A DNA stretch of 64,000 bases, from positions 124,001-188,000 of the forward strand of contig NZ_VNJJ01000001.1 of NCBI RefSeq assembly GCF_007786475.1, given 5' to 3'. Position 1 is the first letter of the stretch, and each line of letters opens with the position of its first letter. The translations under genes were made by a program, and so were the position numbers. This DNA comes from Cohnella terricola (GTDB taxonomy: Bacteria > Bacillota > Bacilli > Paenibacillales > Paenibacillaceae). This document shows, one piece after another, positions 17,556 to 26,599 of the stretch. The notes beneath the pieces were generated by a model. The model saw only the letters and a list, made by a program, of their open reading frames with translations. It did not search any database and was not told where the DNA came from.

Positions 17556-18844
17556 ACGAAGTGGGCGTTCCTTTTTCCTTTATCCATGCAGCCGACTTGC
17601 ATCTGGACAGTCCGTTCAAGGGGCTGACGAAAGCTCCTGAAGCCGTGCAAGCCCGGCTGCGCGAGTCAACGTTCGCGGCGTTAAGGAATCTGTGCGGACT
17701 CGTCGGCCGAGAGAAAGTCGATTTCGTCGTGATCGCCGGCGATTTGTTCGATGCGGCCGACCGCTCCTTGCGCGCTCAGCTAAGGCTCGAGCGTGCCTTG
17801 AGGGAAATGACGGAGCAAGGGGCGCAAGTGTTCGTCGTTCACGGCAACCACGATCCGGAAAGTGGGCGGCGTGCCCGGCTCGAATGGCCCCAGGGCGTGC
17901 GCGTATTCGGGACGTCACAGGTAGAATGCAACACCGCACATACCCACAGCGGCGAGATAGCCGCCCATATATACGGCATTTCCTATTCGACTCCTGCCGT
18001 TACGGACAATCTGGCGCTTCGCTTCAAGAAAAAGGAGGGAGCGCCTTTTCATATCGCGTTGCTGCACGCCAACGTGGACGGAGATCCCGCGCATGATAAT
18101 TACGCACCCTGCAAGCTGGACGAGCTGTCGTCCGTGGGGTTCGATTATTGGGCACTCGGCCATGTTCACGACCGGCGAACGTTGCGCGAATACCCGCATG
18201 TCGTGTACCCGGGCAACCTCCAGGGACGGAGCGTTCGCGAGACGGGCGGTAAAGGCGCTTATGCGGTCTCGGTATCGGAGACCGGAGAAGTCGACATGCG
18301 CTTTCACGATCTTGCGGATGTGCTGTGGCAGGAGATTGCCGTCGAGATAGACGGTATCGAGCGCGAGCAGGAACTGCGCGATCTGATGTTGGAGGAGCTT
18401 GAAGAGGCCCGGCGGCAAGCCGGAGGGCGACCGGTCCTGGCGCGAATTCGTCTGGAAGGGCGGGGCGCTATGCACGAGCGATTGTTCGATGATGGAATGA
18501 CGGAGGTGTGGCTTGAAGAGCTTAGGGAATGTCTTGAACCGCCGGAATCGACGGAAGCTTGGATCTGGCCGGAATCGATAGCTGTCCGCACGAAGGGATC
18601 GATAAAGCTCGAACAAGCCGCGGAAGAAGACGGGTTTCTGGGCGAATTGTTGAGACGGGGCATATCGGCCGCGCTGCTGCCGGAATCGTCGAAAGAACTA
18701 TTGGACGAAGCCGCAGAGAGCTTGCGCAGGCAGCCTAAGATTCGCGAATGGCTGGAGTCGAGGTCTCATGGAGAGCGTGAATTATGGATTCGGCAAGCGA
18801 TGGAGCTGTCCGCGGCGTTGCTTCGCGATGAAGACGCCGGTTAA
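17552..18844 (+). CDS. yhaO: YhaO-like metallophosphoesterase (SbcD-type nuclease)
   Basis: Predicted DNA-repair exonuclease subunit of 431 residues. The five-motif metallophosphoesterase core is complete: Asp15-x-His17, GDLFD (Asp64), GNHD (Asn99, His100), and GHVHD (His204, His206). The start is taken at GTG 17552, which overlaps the preceding stop by four bases and follows GGGGAG; an upstream ATG in frame lies inside the glycosyltransferase gene. It resembles Mre11/SbcD, and the next gene encodes the SMC/Rad50-like partner, as in the B. subtilis yhaO-yhaN arrangement. The C-terminal third is variable and acidic. Confidence 0.88.
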   Translation: MNEVGVPFSFIHAADLHLDSPFKGLTKAPEAVQARLRESTFAALRNLCGLVGREKVDFVVIAGDLFDAADRSLRAQLRLERALREMTEQGAQVFVVHGNHDPESGRRARLEWPQGVRVFGTSQVECNTAHTHSGEIAAHIYGISYSTPAVTDNLALRFKKKEGAPFHIALLHANVDGDPAHDNYAPCKLDELSSVGFDYWALGHVHDRRTLREYPHVVYPGNLQGRSVRETGGKGAYAVSVSETGEVDMRFHDLADVLWQEIAVEIDGIEREQELRDLMLEELEEARRQAGGRPVLARIRLEGRGAMHERLFDDGMTEVWLEELRECLEPPESTEAWIWPESIAVRTKGSIKLEQAAEEDGFLGELLRRGISAALLPESSKELLDEAAESLRRQPKIREWLESRSHGERELWIRQAMELSAALLRDEDAG

Positions 18845-18867
18845 GCGGTCGAGGTGGAGGGCACGGA

Positions 18868-21800
18868 ATGTACATAAAAGAACTGCGAGTAGACGGGTAT
18901 GGCGCTTTGCAAGATTTGGCAATTGAGCTTGCCGGCGAACGCGCAGGCGGGCGTACGCCGAACTTAACCGTCATCTACGGCTTAAACGAAGCGGGCAAAA
19001 GCACGCTGCTTCGATTTGTTCGCAGCATGTTATACGGATTTCCGACTCGGAAGGACCCCGTGGAGCGTGGGGAGCCTGTATTAGGCGGCCGGCATGGCGG
19101 CAGCTTGCTCGTGGCGGACAAGTCCGGCCGCCAGTGGCGGATCGAACGGCATGCAGAACGGAGTGGAGAGCTAAGAGTTCGGGACGAAACGGGAGTGGAA
19201 CGCATTATCGGGCAGCCGGAGTGGGAAAGGCTGATGCTCGGGGGCGTATCGGAGCGGTTATTTCGCCAATTGTTCGCCGTGTCTTTAAATGAGCTCCACG
19301 AGCTTCGTTCCCTGCAAGGGGAGGAGCTTGGCAATTATTTGTATCATGCTGGGCTGGCAGGAGGTTCGGCGATTACTGCAGCCAGGCGCAAACTCGGATC
19401 GGAGCTGGATAAGCTGTATCGCCCCAAAGGGTCGACGCAGGAAATGAACCGGCTGCTTGGACGGATGAAGGAAATCGAAACATCGATCCGCCAAAGCCGC
19501 GACGATGTGCAATATTATCGGGAAACAACAGATGAGCTCTCCCGGGTTGAGGACCAATTGCTTCGGATCGAGAAGGCTTTCCCCGAGTTGAGAATACGCG
19601 CGGCCAAGCTGCAGGGCGCTTACGAGCTTCGCGAATGGTGGCTGAAGCGGGAAGTGCTGCTTGCCGAGGATTCTGAATTAAGATCGGGCTTGGTGGATCC
19701 TGACGCTCCTCTCTTGCAAGAAGAAACCGCGATCGCATGGGCGGAATTGAAAGCCGCGACAACTGCCGGGGAACTCAAGCTATCGGAGTTGCGAGAGTCT
19801 CTCGCTTCCTTGCGCATGCAGCGGGAGAAGTTGGCATGGGACGAAAAATGGGTCGCCGCCCTTCCCGAACTCCAGCGGCTTGAGTCGATACGCGAAGGGA
19901 TTGCAGCCAAACGGGACGAGCGATCGGAACTGGAAGCCGAGCGCAGGATGATGGACGAGGCGGTGCGGAATGCGTTGTCTGGAATCTCCGCGGAGTGGGG
20001 GGAATCCGAACTGCTTGCTTTCGGCGGGTTAACTGCCGAGAAGGAGCAGGTGCGCAGACTAAACCAGACTTGGGAGGAAGCGGAAAGAGCCACGGGCGCG
20101 CTGCAGGCCGAGCTTCGCAAGCTTGATAGGCAGATCGAAGTGCTTCTTGCCGAGGAGCGGGCGTTGGTGTCGGATATGCAAAGCGGTTCGATCGGAAGGG
20201 AGGCAGGCGTTTCCTTGGATTATGTCGGTTCGGACGGTATTTTCGTGCCGCGCACGAAACCCGCCCTATTCGAAGCCTGGCATCAAGCGGATGATGCCCG
20301 CCGGGAATACGAGCTTGCCAGGGCTAACACCGCGAAACCCGCCCGCGACCGGTTATCCCGTTCGGACACGAACCGCAAGGAACCGGCGAAGGGCGTGTAC
20401 GCGGTATCAGGTCTTATCGCGGCGGCGGCAGTCGCGCTAACGATCCTACTGAGTCAAGGGGATAACGTCCCGTCCGCGGCTTATCTGCTCTCCGCGAGTC
20501 TATTGCTATTATCCGTTTGCCTCGCCGTCTACGGATGGCGGCGACAGAACCGGCCCCCTGTCCGGGGCGACGAAACCGAACCTTCGAATGAGACTTATGC
20601 TCATACGCGCAAGGCTCAGGCCCAGTTAACCGAGCGACTTGGCCGATTGCTCACTCATCCCGAGACGGCGACAGCCAGTCTGCTGGAAGATCCGAGAGCG
20701 GATAATCAATCGCTAGACGAACGGGGATTGCAGGAAACGGAAGTTGAAGCGTGGCGGCGACTTCGGAGTGCCGTATACGAACAGGTAGAACGGCTAGAAG
20801 AGATCGATCGCGGAAGATCTAAGGGACAGGAACTGCAGAGCCGAATCCAGGAGTTGATTAAGGAAAAGGATCTCATCGAGCTTGATGCGAAGGAGCAGAG
20901 GGAACGCATCCATGAGCTGCGGGAGAACTGGCAACAATGGCTCCGCGATCGCAAGCTTCCTGCGTTCCTCATGCCGGACGTATTGCCGGAGCTAATGGGT
21001 GCGACGGAACGGGGGCAGGTAGCGTTGCGCCAACGCCAGCGCATAACGGAACGGTTGAACGTTGTGGACGGGGCGATCCGGGAATTCGAGCAAGCCGTTG
21101 CCCCGTTCGCGGAAGCTTTCGCTCCGCCTCCGGGCATGCGCTCGGACCCGATGTTGGCCGTACAATGGCTGCATCGGGAAGCGGACGAACAACTGAAAAC
21201 GATGGATGAAGCGCAAAATATCGATCGCCTCATCGAAATGGCGGAGCGATCTATCGAAGAGGTAGCGGAAGATCGGTCGAGAGTCGAACGCGGGATCGCG
21301 GAGCTGTTGCGAACGGCGGGGGTTATTTCCGGAGCCGAGTTCGAGCAGAGGATTCGCATTGACGAGCGTTGTTCATCGCTGCGTAAGGAAGCGCGGGAGA
21401 TTCAATTAAGGCTCGAGTCCGGAAGGGACTTCGGCGCCCAGGCGGAGTTGTACGAACTGCTGGGCAAGCACGACGAGGCATCGCTTGCCGCGCTTCTGGA
21501 ACAGAGTCAAGAAGCGCTCGCAGCCGAGGAAGCGCTACGTTCGGAACTGCTGGACAAGCGGGGCCGATTGGCGCAAGAGCTCGATCGGCTGCGCAAGGAA
21601 GCCGAAGCCGAAGACAAAAGGCATAAGCTGAGCGATCTTCAAGCGCAGTTGGAACGGGTGGTAGAACGTTATGCGATTGTTTCGCTGGCGGATCGCTTGA
21701 TCGTCCGGACGAAAGCCGTCTACGAGGAAGAGAAGCAGCCGGAGGTTCTCCGGCAGGCCTCTCGGTATTTCCGGCAAATGACCGGCGGCAAATACGAGCG

Positions 21801-22134
21801 GATCGTCGCTCCCGGAGATTCGAAGTCGCTTTTCGCGGAGACGAAAGACCGGAGGACGGTGGACAGCGTATTTTTAAGTCGCGGAACCCAAGAGCAGCTT
21901 TATCTTGCCATGCGTTTCGCATTATGCGGCGCGGCTTCTCCGGAACAGCCGCTGCCGCTGCTCCTGGACGATTTGTTCGTCCATTTCGACGAGAGCCGTT
22001 TGAAGCTGACGCTGCCCGTCTTGGAGAATCTGGCGGAATCCCGGCAAGTTATTCTATTTACTTGTCACGGGCATGCCGCCAGGACGCTTACGGAAGGAAT
22101 ACCCGATTCAAGAATGGTTACGCTTGGAGGTTAG
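18868..22134 (+). CDS. yhaN: YhaN-like AAA ATPase (SbcC/Rad50-like, with membrane segments)
   Basis: A 1088-residue SMC-like ATPase. Walker A GLNEAGKST (residues 38-46) lies at the N-terminus and the ABC-type signature plus Walker B (FLSRGTQEQLYLAMRFAL, LLLDDLFVHFDE) at the C-terminus. Between them are long coiled coils interrupted around residues 512-552 by two hydrophobic segments (VSGLIAAAAVALTILL and AAYLLSASLLLLSVCLAVYG), which replace the zinc hook of Rad50 and are a known oddity of YhaN. It pairs with the YhaO-like nuclease 23 bases upstream. The last 17 bases overlap the convergent transporter gene. Confidence 0.9.
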   Translation: MYIKELRVDGYGALQDLAIELAGERAGGRTPNLTVIYGLNEAGKSTLLRFVRSMLYGFPTRKDPVERGEPVLGGRHGGSLLVADKSGRQWRIERHAERSGELRVRDETGVERIIGQPEWERLMLGGVSERLFRQLFAVSLNELHELRSLQGEELGNYLYHAGLAGGSAITAARRKLGSELDKLYRPKGSTQEMNRLLGRMKEIETSIRQSRDDVQYYRETTDELSRVEDQLLRIEKAFPELRIRAAKLQGAYELREWWLKREVLLAEDSELRSGLVDPDAPLLQEETAIAWAELKAATTAGELKLSELRESLASLRMQREKLAWDEKWVAALPELQRLESIREGIAAKRDERSELEAERRMMDEAVRNALSGISAEWGESELLAFGGLTAEKEQVRRLNQTWEEAERATGALQAELRKLDRQIEVLLAEERALVSDMQSGSIGREAGVSLDYVGSDGIFVPRTKPALFEAWHQADDARREYELARANTAKPARDRLSRSDTNRKEPAKGVYAVSGLIAAAAVALTILLSQGDNVPSAAYLLSASLLLLSVCLAVYGWRRQNRPPVRGDETEPSNETYAHTRKAQAQLTERLGRLLTHPETATASLLEDPRADNQSLDERGLQETEVEAWRRLRSAVYEQVERLEEIDRGRSKGQELQSRIQELIKEKDLIELDAKEQRERIHELRENWQQWLRDRKLPAFLMPDVLPELMGATERGQVALRQRQRITERLNVVDGAIREFEQAVAPFAEAFAPPPGMRSDPMLAVQWLHREADEQLKTMDEAQNIDRLIEMAERSIEEVAEDRSRVERGIAELLRTAGVISGAEFEQRIRIDERCSSLRKEAREIQLRLESGRDFGAQAELYELLGKHDEASLAALLEQSQEALAAEEALRSELLDKRGRLAQELDRLRKEAEAEDKRHKLSDLQAQLERVVERYAIVSLADRLIVRTKAVYEEEKQPEVLRQASRYFRQMTGGKYERIVAPGDSKSLFAETKDRRTVDSVFLSRGTQEQLYLAMRFALCGAASPEQPLPLLLDDLFVHFDESRLKLTLPVLENLAESRQVILFTCHGHAARTLTEGIPDSRMVTLGG

Positions 22135-23185
22135 GCGGTTTGGGACTGTTGTTGGTAAGAGCCCGGTCTCGACCGATCAGGAACAACCACCCCAAGCTGA
22201 GCATGCCGAACATCGGATACAATGCCGAGAGCAGCTTGCCGAAGCCGAATTGACCGGCAAGGAAACAGAACAATAGCAGCACGGCCGTAAGCATCCAAGG
22301 GGAAGCTTTCGTTCTAACGTGCAATTGCAGCGTAAGTCCGTAAATATCGGCGACGAGCGTCGTGAAGATTTCCATGAAAATCAATAAGACATAAACCCAA
22401 TGAAGCCATGTGCCGAGTTCTCTGGCGATACCGCCCATCGGAATATCGAATTGCGCGATGCCCGGCATTCGCGAAGCGAGCGCGAAATGGCCAGCCAGCA
22501 ACAGCACGCCGATGCCGATCCCGCCTATCCAAGCGCCTCGCAGCAAGCTACGGCGATCGCCGATCGTCGATCCGAGCGGAACGAGGACGGCTTGAGACAT
22601 CGACAGGTTAAACGCGGCGTATAGAAAGGGAGATAGCCATGCCGCCCAAGGAGAAAGCTCGTTAGGCGCTCTCAACCATTGATCCGTCAGCGGGTTCTGC
22701 AGCGTCTTATAGACCAGGAATATCGAAAATATGATCATCATCGGCACGACGATCGTATTGATCGCAAGAATCGCGTTCATTCCTTTGCGCAGCAGCATGA
22801 AGCAGGCGAACATCGTGACGATCAACCCGGTTTGATAACCGAGATTCAGTTGCTCGGAGAAAACGGAACCGGCGCCCGCCAGCATGACCGCGTTCACGCC
22901 GAGCAAGACGAATAGCATGATATGACTGATCCAGCGTCCACCTCGCTCCCCGAACAAATGCTTATTCAGATCTTCGTAAGATTTGGCTTTTATCTCGGCC
23001 GACAGGAGCATCACCTTAGCTCCGATCCATACGAAAAACATCGTAGACACGATGATCAGATATGGTCCCCAATAGCCGAATCGCGTGAAAAACTGCATCA
23101 CTTCCCTGCCGGACGCGAACCCGGCTCCGACGACGGTCCCGATAAATACCAGTGCGACTTGTATGCTCATGGCCCATTGCTTCAT
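22118..23185 (-). CDS. YkvI-like membrane transporter
   Basis: Integral membrane protein of 355 residues with about ten helices. The first helix carries the FIGTVVGAGFASGREVMQFF motif characteristic of the YkvI group, a small branch of the APC (amino acid-polyamine-cation) superfamily related to branched-chain and neurotransmitter-type symporters. The unwound glycine-rich helix 1 suggests sodium-coupled symport, but the substrate is unknown. It is monocistronic and convergent with yhaN, overlapping its 3' end by 17 bases. Confidence 0.8.
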   Translation of the reverse strand: MKQWAMSIQVALVFIGTVVGAGFASGREVMQFFTRFGYWGPYLIIVSTMFFVWIGAKVMLLSAEIKAKSYEDLNKHLFGERGGRWISHIMLFVLLGVNAVMLAGAGSVFSEQLNLGYQTGLIVTMFACFMLLRKGMNAILAINTIVVPMMIIFSIFLVYKTLQNPLTDQWLRAPNELSPWAAWLSPFLYAAFNLSMSQAVLVPLGSTIGDRRSLLRGAWIGGIGIGVLLLAGHFALASRMPGIAQFDIPMGGIARELGTWLHWVYVLLIFMEIFTTLVADIYGLTLQLHVRTKASPWMLTAVLLLFCFLAGQFGFGKLLSALYPMFGMLSLGWLFLIGRDRALTNNSPKPPNLQA

Positions 23186-23278
23186 TCCGCGGAACCTCCC
23201 GATCGGACCTTGTCCATTCCTACCTTAACTTTATGTCGCTTATCGGGCGGGCATGACTTATGAAAGCTGAGTCGCAAT

Positions 23279-23325
23279 AAAAAACGCCTTCTTTCATCCG
23301 GAAAAATCCGTTGAAGGAAGGCGTG
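23279..23325 (-). terminator. Intrinsic terminator of lipoprotein gene
   Basis: On the minus strand, ACGCCTTC-TTCAA pairs with TTGAA-GAAGGCGT (one bulge on each side) and runs into TTTTTTATTG. It lies immediately after the lipoprotein stop codon. Confidence 0.75.
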
Positions 23326-24039
23326 TTAAATATCATCTTTGAGAAGTTTGATGGACAATACTTTGCGGGAGTCGGGATCCAAATCGACCTTTAGCCACCC
23401 GCCGGATACTTCAAGCGCAAGAACGTTCGTCTTCGCGCCTGCCGAGATGCCGAGCAGATCCGCGGCTTTGGTGCCGTCCATTCCGTAGGACAACCCTTGA
23501 ACACCCGTGTTCACTTTGTTTGAGGTGATCTCGATATAGACGACTTTATCCCGCTCGTTCAGTCCGATTGCCAAACCGTCGTATTCCCAGATGTTAATCG
23601 TATTCGAATCTCCGGGTAGAGGATAAGAATCGTCGGGAGCTCCGTAATGCTTGACGACCTCCTTCTCCGACGCGCCAAGCTTCAAGCTGGCGAGCGACGG
23701 CGATTGGGGCTCGAAAATAGGCTCGGTCGGCTTTGAAGGCGGCTTCGATTGGGGCTGGATCGTAGACGTTTCGACAGTCGGCGCCGACGCCGAAGGTTGA
23801 ATGTCGGGCTGATGTTGCGGCGGCTCCTCCTTAAGCGGGGGTTCCTTGGTTGCGCCTGTCACCGGTTTACTCGAAGGCCGGGCAGGCGAGTTCGTTTCGG
23901 GAGATACCGTCGCCGGAGGCGGATCGGCGCTCGCTCCGGAGGAATGAGGAGCCTCGGCGGATGAATTGCACGATGCTAATGCGAAGGATAGCAATATCGC
24001 CGCGCATATTTTCAAGCGCGACGGCGAGTAAAATGGCAT
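23326..24039 (-). CDS. Hypothetical lipoprotein
   Basis: Exported lipoprotein of about 237 residues. The signal ends in lipobox LASC, followed by a 90-residue disordered segment rich in proline, serine and threonine. A C-terminal globular domain (about 115 residues, from SLKLGASEKEVVKHYGAPDD) has a repeated pattern of a helix, a G-x-P turn and a strand pair. This is reminiscent of SmpA/BamE-like folds, but no family was recognised with confidence. ATG at 24039 has better spacing to the GGAGGGG box than the ATG at 24045. It is monocistronic, with its own terminator. Confidence 0.75.
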   Translation of the reverse strand: MPFYSPSRLKICAAILLSFALASCNSSAEAPHSSGASADPPPATVSPETNSPARPSSKPVTGATKEPPLKEEPPQHQPDIQPSASAPTVETSTIQPQSKPPSKPTEPIFEPQSPSLASLKLGASEKEVVKHYGAPDDSYPLPGDSNTINIWEYDGLAIGLNERDKVVYIEITSNKVNTGVQGLSYGMDGTKAADLLGISAGAKTNVLALEVSGGWLKVDLDPDSRKVLSIKLLKDDI

Positions 24040-24085
24040 GTTCATCCCCTCCTCTGGATTTCCCTACTAATATATAAGACAATAC

Positions 24086-24122
24086 ACGACTGGAAAAGTT
24101 TCGAACCAGTCGTCCTTTTTTT
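24086..24122 (+). terminator. Intrinsic terminator in the xpt leader region
   Basis: ACGACTGG (24086-24093) and CCAGTCGT (24106-24113) form a perfect 8-bp stem with a 12-base loop, followed by CC and seven T residues. It points rightward, yet no plus-strand gene precedes it after yhaN, 2 kb away across two minus-strand genes. It could be a leader attenuator for xpt or a barrier to stray transcription. Confidence 0.7.
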
Positions 24123-24292
24123 GAAAATCATGCTTTTGTCGCATCCGGTCGCAGTTTGTCGGGACTATAGTCGCGCTAACGCAACATTTTTTGCTTCGCC
24201 GATGGAAGCGATAACTGACGAAATCCGGTGTTGCGCGGGGGAATAGGATATGGTACGTTAAACGGAAAAGACAACGGGCGGTGGAGAAGACG

Positions 24293-24865
24293 ATGGATAT
24301 TCTCAAAGAGAGAATTTTGAAAGAAGCGAGTGTCATCAACTCCGGGGTGTTGAAGTTGGATTCTCTGCTTAACCATAGCGTGGATCCGCAATTAACGATG
24401 GAGATGGGCAAGGAGTTCGCGGCCAGGTTCGCCGACGAACGCATTACGAAAGTGATCACCGTCGAGGCATCGGGCATCCCCGTCGCTTTTGCAACGGCGC
24501 TTCAGTTCGGAGTGCCGCTCGTGTTCGCACGCAGAAAGAAGACGCTGCTAGGCGAGGCGGACGCTTATTGCGAGAGAGTGCCTTCCTTCACGAAGGGGAT
24601 CGTGACCGACCTGATCGTATCCAGGCATCTTCTGAGCAAAGAGGATTCCGTTCTTTTTATCGACGATATTATCGCGAACGGCGATGCTGCACGGGGATTG
24701 ATCAAAATTATCGAGCAGTCTGGCGCCGAGCTGAAAGGGATCGGAATCGTGATCGAGAAGTCGTTCCAAGCGGGCGGACGCACGCTTAGGGAGTTAGGCT
24801 ACCGGCTGGAAACACTCGTTAAAATCCAATCATTGGACGACGATAAAATTACGTTTGCCGATTAG
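24293..24865 (+). CDS. xpt: Xanthine phosphoribosyltransferase
   Basis: Purine salvage enzyme of 190 residues converting xanthine and PRPP to XMP. The PRPP-binding motif is VLFIDDIIANGDA with Asp124-Asp125; the N-terminal LKERILKEASVINSGVLKLD and the FARRKK segment are conserved in Xpt proteins. The ATG at 24293 follows GGTGGAGAAGACG. In B. subtilis xpt is preceded by a guanine riboswitch; none of the conserved riboswitch core (TATA...GTTTCTACC) is present here, so control may be different. The leader instead contains an intrinsic terminator 170 bases upstream. Confidence 0.93.
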   Translation: MDILKERILKEASVINSGVLKLDSLLNHSVDPQLTMEMGKEFAARFADERITKVITVEASGIPVAFATALQFGVPLVFARRKKTLLGEADAYCERVPSFTKGIVTDLIVSRHLLSKEDSVLFIDDIIANGDAARGLIKIIEQSGAELKGIGIVIEKSFQAGGRTLRELGYRLETLVKIQSLDDDKITFAD

Positions 24866-24948
24866 CCAAATGGGTAATGCGCATTCTTTCGATCCTGAGA
24901 TCATTATCGTATAATAGAAGTATCCTGCAGATGGGGAGGCGAACAGCA

Positions 24949-25284
24949 ATGGACAATGCCAATCAAATCAATTTGCCGGCCGACTTCTTCTTGCATAAGC
25001 TGGAAGAAGCTAAAATTCATTTCGAGCGCGCGCTCGATTGCAAACACACGGAGTTCGACGATTTGTACCCGTACATGATCGAGCATCCGCAATTTTTCTG
25101 GTATAAGCGTTACGTCGCATGGTCGGAACTGCTCACGATCGTGAAGCTATGCGAAGAGCTGAAGCTTCCATGGACGGAGCGTTTCGCAACCCATCAGGCG
25201 GAATATGTACAGAAGCGAGTCATGTCCAGCAAAGTACTCGACTACTGGTACGAAACGAACGATTCGAAGGAGCACGTCGGGTGA
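24949..25284 (+). CDS. Hypothetical protein, 111 residues
   Basis: Soluble, acidic helical protein starting MDNANQINLPADFFLHKLEE. There are no membrane segments and no recognised domain. Tryptophan and tyrosine are frequent in the middle (HPQFFWYKRYVAWSE). The start at 24949 follows GGGGAGGCG; an upstream in-frame start is ignored because it lies between a TATAAT box (24910-24915) and the RBS. A terminator at 25318 ends it. The gene is well supported by RBS, promoter and codon use, but the function is unknown. Confidence 0.75.
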   Translation: MDNANQINLPADFFLHKLEEAKIHFERALDCKHTEFDDLYPYMIEHPQFFWYKRYVAWSELLTIVKLCEELKLPWTERFATHQAEYVQKRVMSSKVLDYWYETNDSKEHVG

Positions 25285-25317
25285 TCGCGGCGTTGCCGTT
25301 ATGTTAAAGAACCGGAG

Positions 25318-25348
25318 AACCCGCGGGGACTAAGCCCAGCGGGTTTTT
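25318..25348 (+). terminator. Intrinsic terminator
   Basis: AACCCGC (25318-25324) pairs with GCGGGTT (25339-25345), followed by TTTTT-CC; it closes the preceding hypothetical gene. Confidence 0.75.
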
Positions 25349-25367
25349 CCGCCTAATTAGGAGGCGA

Positions 25368-25589
25368 ATGCCAATGTTGAACGATGAGCAATTGGACAAG
25401 CTGCGTGTAGACGGAACGAAAATCAGAATCGTCAGGGACGCGCTAGCGGAAAATGATGTCAGGGGAATCGTAGTCGCTTGGGATGACGATTATGTATTGA
25501 TTCGCCGCCCGAATCGGCGAGTGATCAAGGTGAAGCGGGAATATCCGATTCAATTGGCGAGCGAGCCGAGACAATGGTCGCTTGAATGA
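25368..25589 (+). CDS. Small hypothetical protein, 73 residues
   Basis: Small basic/acidic mixed protein ending QLASEPRQWSLE. The sequence alternates beta-type stretches (KIRIVRDAL, VRGIVVAWDDDYVLIRR, RVIKVKREYPIQL) and reads like a small SH3-like or Hfq-like barrel. That is a visual impression, not a family match. An AGGAGG box at 25359-25364 is only three bases from the first ATG and nine from the ATG at 25374, so translation may begin at the second. No function assigned. Confidence 0.7.
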   Translation: MPMLNDEQLDKLRVDGTKIRIVRDALAENDVRGIVVAWDDDYVLIRRPNRRVIKVKREYPIQLASEPRQWSLE

Positions 25590-25677
25590 ATTTTCCATCA
25601 TTGAGGAATCCTGAACGTACGGCTCGCAGATGGCAGGCGGGCCGAACCGAAGGATTCTTCTTTCGATTAACGGAGGG

Positions 25678-26073
25678 ATGGACGTGACGCTGGCGGAACA
25701 AAATGGCTGGAGCGAACTGGACGCCAAAACACGGCAGCTTATCGGCTTGGGCGTGGCACTTTACGCCAACAACGAGGATTGCGTATTTCGCTATACGCAG
25801 GAAGCCAAGGCGATGGGAATCAGCGACGAGCAGATAATGGGGACGGTCGCCGTCGCCGCGTCGGCAAGCGAACGGATCATGTCGCAAGGCGCGGCCAAGG
25901 TTGAAGAAGCTCTAAAGATTCAATTGGCAGGGTCGAAAAATTCGGCAAACGCTCATGCATCCATTGCGTCCAACCCATTGCGATACCAGCAAGAAAGCGA
26001 TGCGGAATTCGCCGATGACGAAGCTTTCGGCCTTTTCGGAGTGATGATCGGAGAAGTGTCGCCATCGTATTGA
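25678..26073 (+). CDS. Carboxymuconolactone decarboxylase-like (AhpD-fold) protein
   Basis: About 131 residues. The central part (LDAKTRQLIGLGVALYANNEDCVFRY, then AKAMGISDEQIMGTVAVAAS) follows the AhpD/CMD helical pattern, in which a CxxC near the end of helix 3 is followed by an A-x3-G-x-S/T-x2-E/Q-I motif. Here only the first cysteine (DCVFRY) is kept, so the peroxidase-type disulfide chemistry of AhpD is not expected. The 45-residue acidic tail is unusual. ATG at 25678 is very close to GGAGGG; GTG at 25684 has better spacing and may be the real start. Family assignment is moderately sure, activity unknown. Confidence 0.65.
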   Translation: MDVTLAEQNGWSELDAKTRQLIGLGVALYANNEDCVFRYTQEAKAMGISDEQIMGTVAVAASASERIMSQGAAKVEEALKIQLAGSKNSANAHASIASNPLRYQQESDAEFADDEAFGLFGVMIGEVSPSY

Positions 26074-26115
26074 TCGAGTGGTATTAACTGAAAATTAGAA
26101 CTTCGAGTACTTCTC

Positions 26116-26148
26116 TTGACTTCGCTTTGATATTTGTGATATTATAAT
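26116..26148 (+). promoter_or_regulatory. Promoter of tRNA-Leu
   Basis: TTGACT at 26116-26121, then TATTAT at 26140-26145 (18-base spacer) overlapping a consensus TATAAT at 26143-26148, in an AT-rich stretch about 75 bases before the tRNA. Confidence 0.55.
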
Positions 26149-26223
26149 ATACGTGATTTCGACAAAGTTACTCGTGCTTACTGCCAATGAGGCGCGATGT
26201 AGTCGAAGATTACGTTCCAAAAT

Positions 26224-26310
26224 GCGGTCATGGCGGAATTGGCAGACGCGCTGGCTTCAGGTGCCAGTGGTAGCAATACCGTGGAGGTTCGAGTCCTCTT
26301 GACCGCACCA
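26224..26310 (+). tRNA. tRNA-Leu (anticodon CAG)
   Basis: An 87-base class II tRNA. GCGGTCA pairs with TGACCGC to form the acceptor stem; the anticodon stem CTGGC/GCCAG holds the loop TTCAGGT with anticodon CAG, reading CUG leucine codons. There is a long variable arm, the T loop GGTTCGAGTCC is intact, and the 3' CCA is encoded. A terminator follows at 26326. An integrase remnant lies 83 bases downstream, consistent with past integration at this tRNA. Confidence 0.97.
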
Positions 26311-26325
26311 CCTTAAGAATGAACG

Positions 26326-26365
26326 AGCTCTTGAACTTGTCCTTGTGACGGTTCAGGAGCTTTTT
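26326..26365 (+). terminator. Terminator after tRNA-Leu
   Basis: AGCTCTTGAAC (26326-26336) pairs with GTTCAGGAGCT (26351-26361), with one internal mismatch, ending in five T residues. Confidence 0.8.
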
Positions 26366-26392
26366 GTATGATTGGGATTTGTAAGGTGTTAC

Positions 26393-26599
26393 TTATGACT
26401 TGCGCCGACGAAACCTTAAAGCTGCAATCCAGATGAGCATGAGCAATTTTCCCTTCACATTAAAACAATAAGCCGCATGAGTAGTCACTTCAACCTGATA
26501 CTTCATCATTTTCAGCCATTCCAACATGAAATCGCTGAAAAGAACACCGGTTGGGCTGTCCGAATCTGGAAGACGCTGATATGTTGTTTTAAGCAACAT
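26393..26599 (-). pseudogene. Remnant of a tyrosine recombinase (integrase) N-terminal domain
   Basis: Sixty-eight codons. The middle part (GVLFSDFMLEWLKMMK, then QVEVTTHAAYCFNVKGK) has the pattern of the SAM-like core-binding domain at the N-terminus of phage and transposon integrases (F-x-D-Y-x2-EWL...K...V...TY-x2-Y). After that the sequence turns into unrelated residues and stops; the catalytic domain is gone. The frame opens inside a strong hairpin (26574-26606), so it is probably not translated. The position next to tRNA-Leu supports a decayed integrated element. This 26311-26655 stretch holds no other gene. Confidence 0.55.

Noticed and set aside
24123..24292. Purine riboswitch before xpt
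   Set aside because: A GGATATGG string near 24246 resembles part of the element, but the remaining core (GTTTCTACC, CCG...GACTA) is missing and no matching P1-P3 fold was found.
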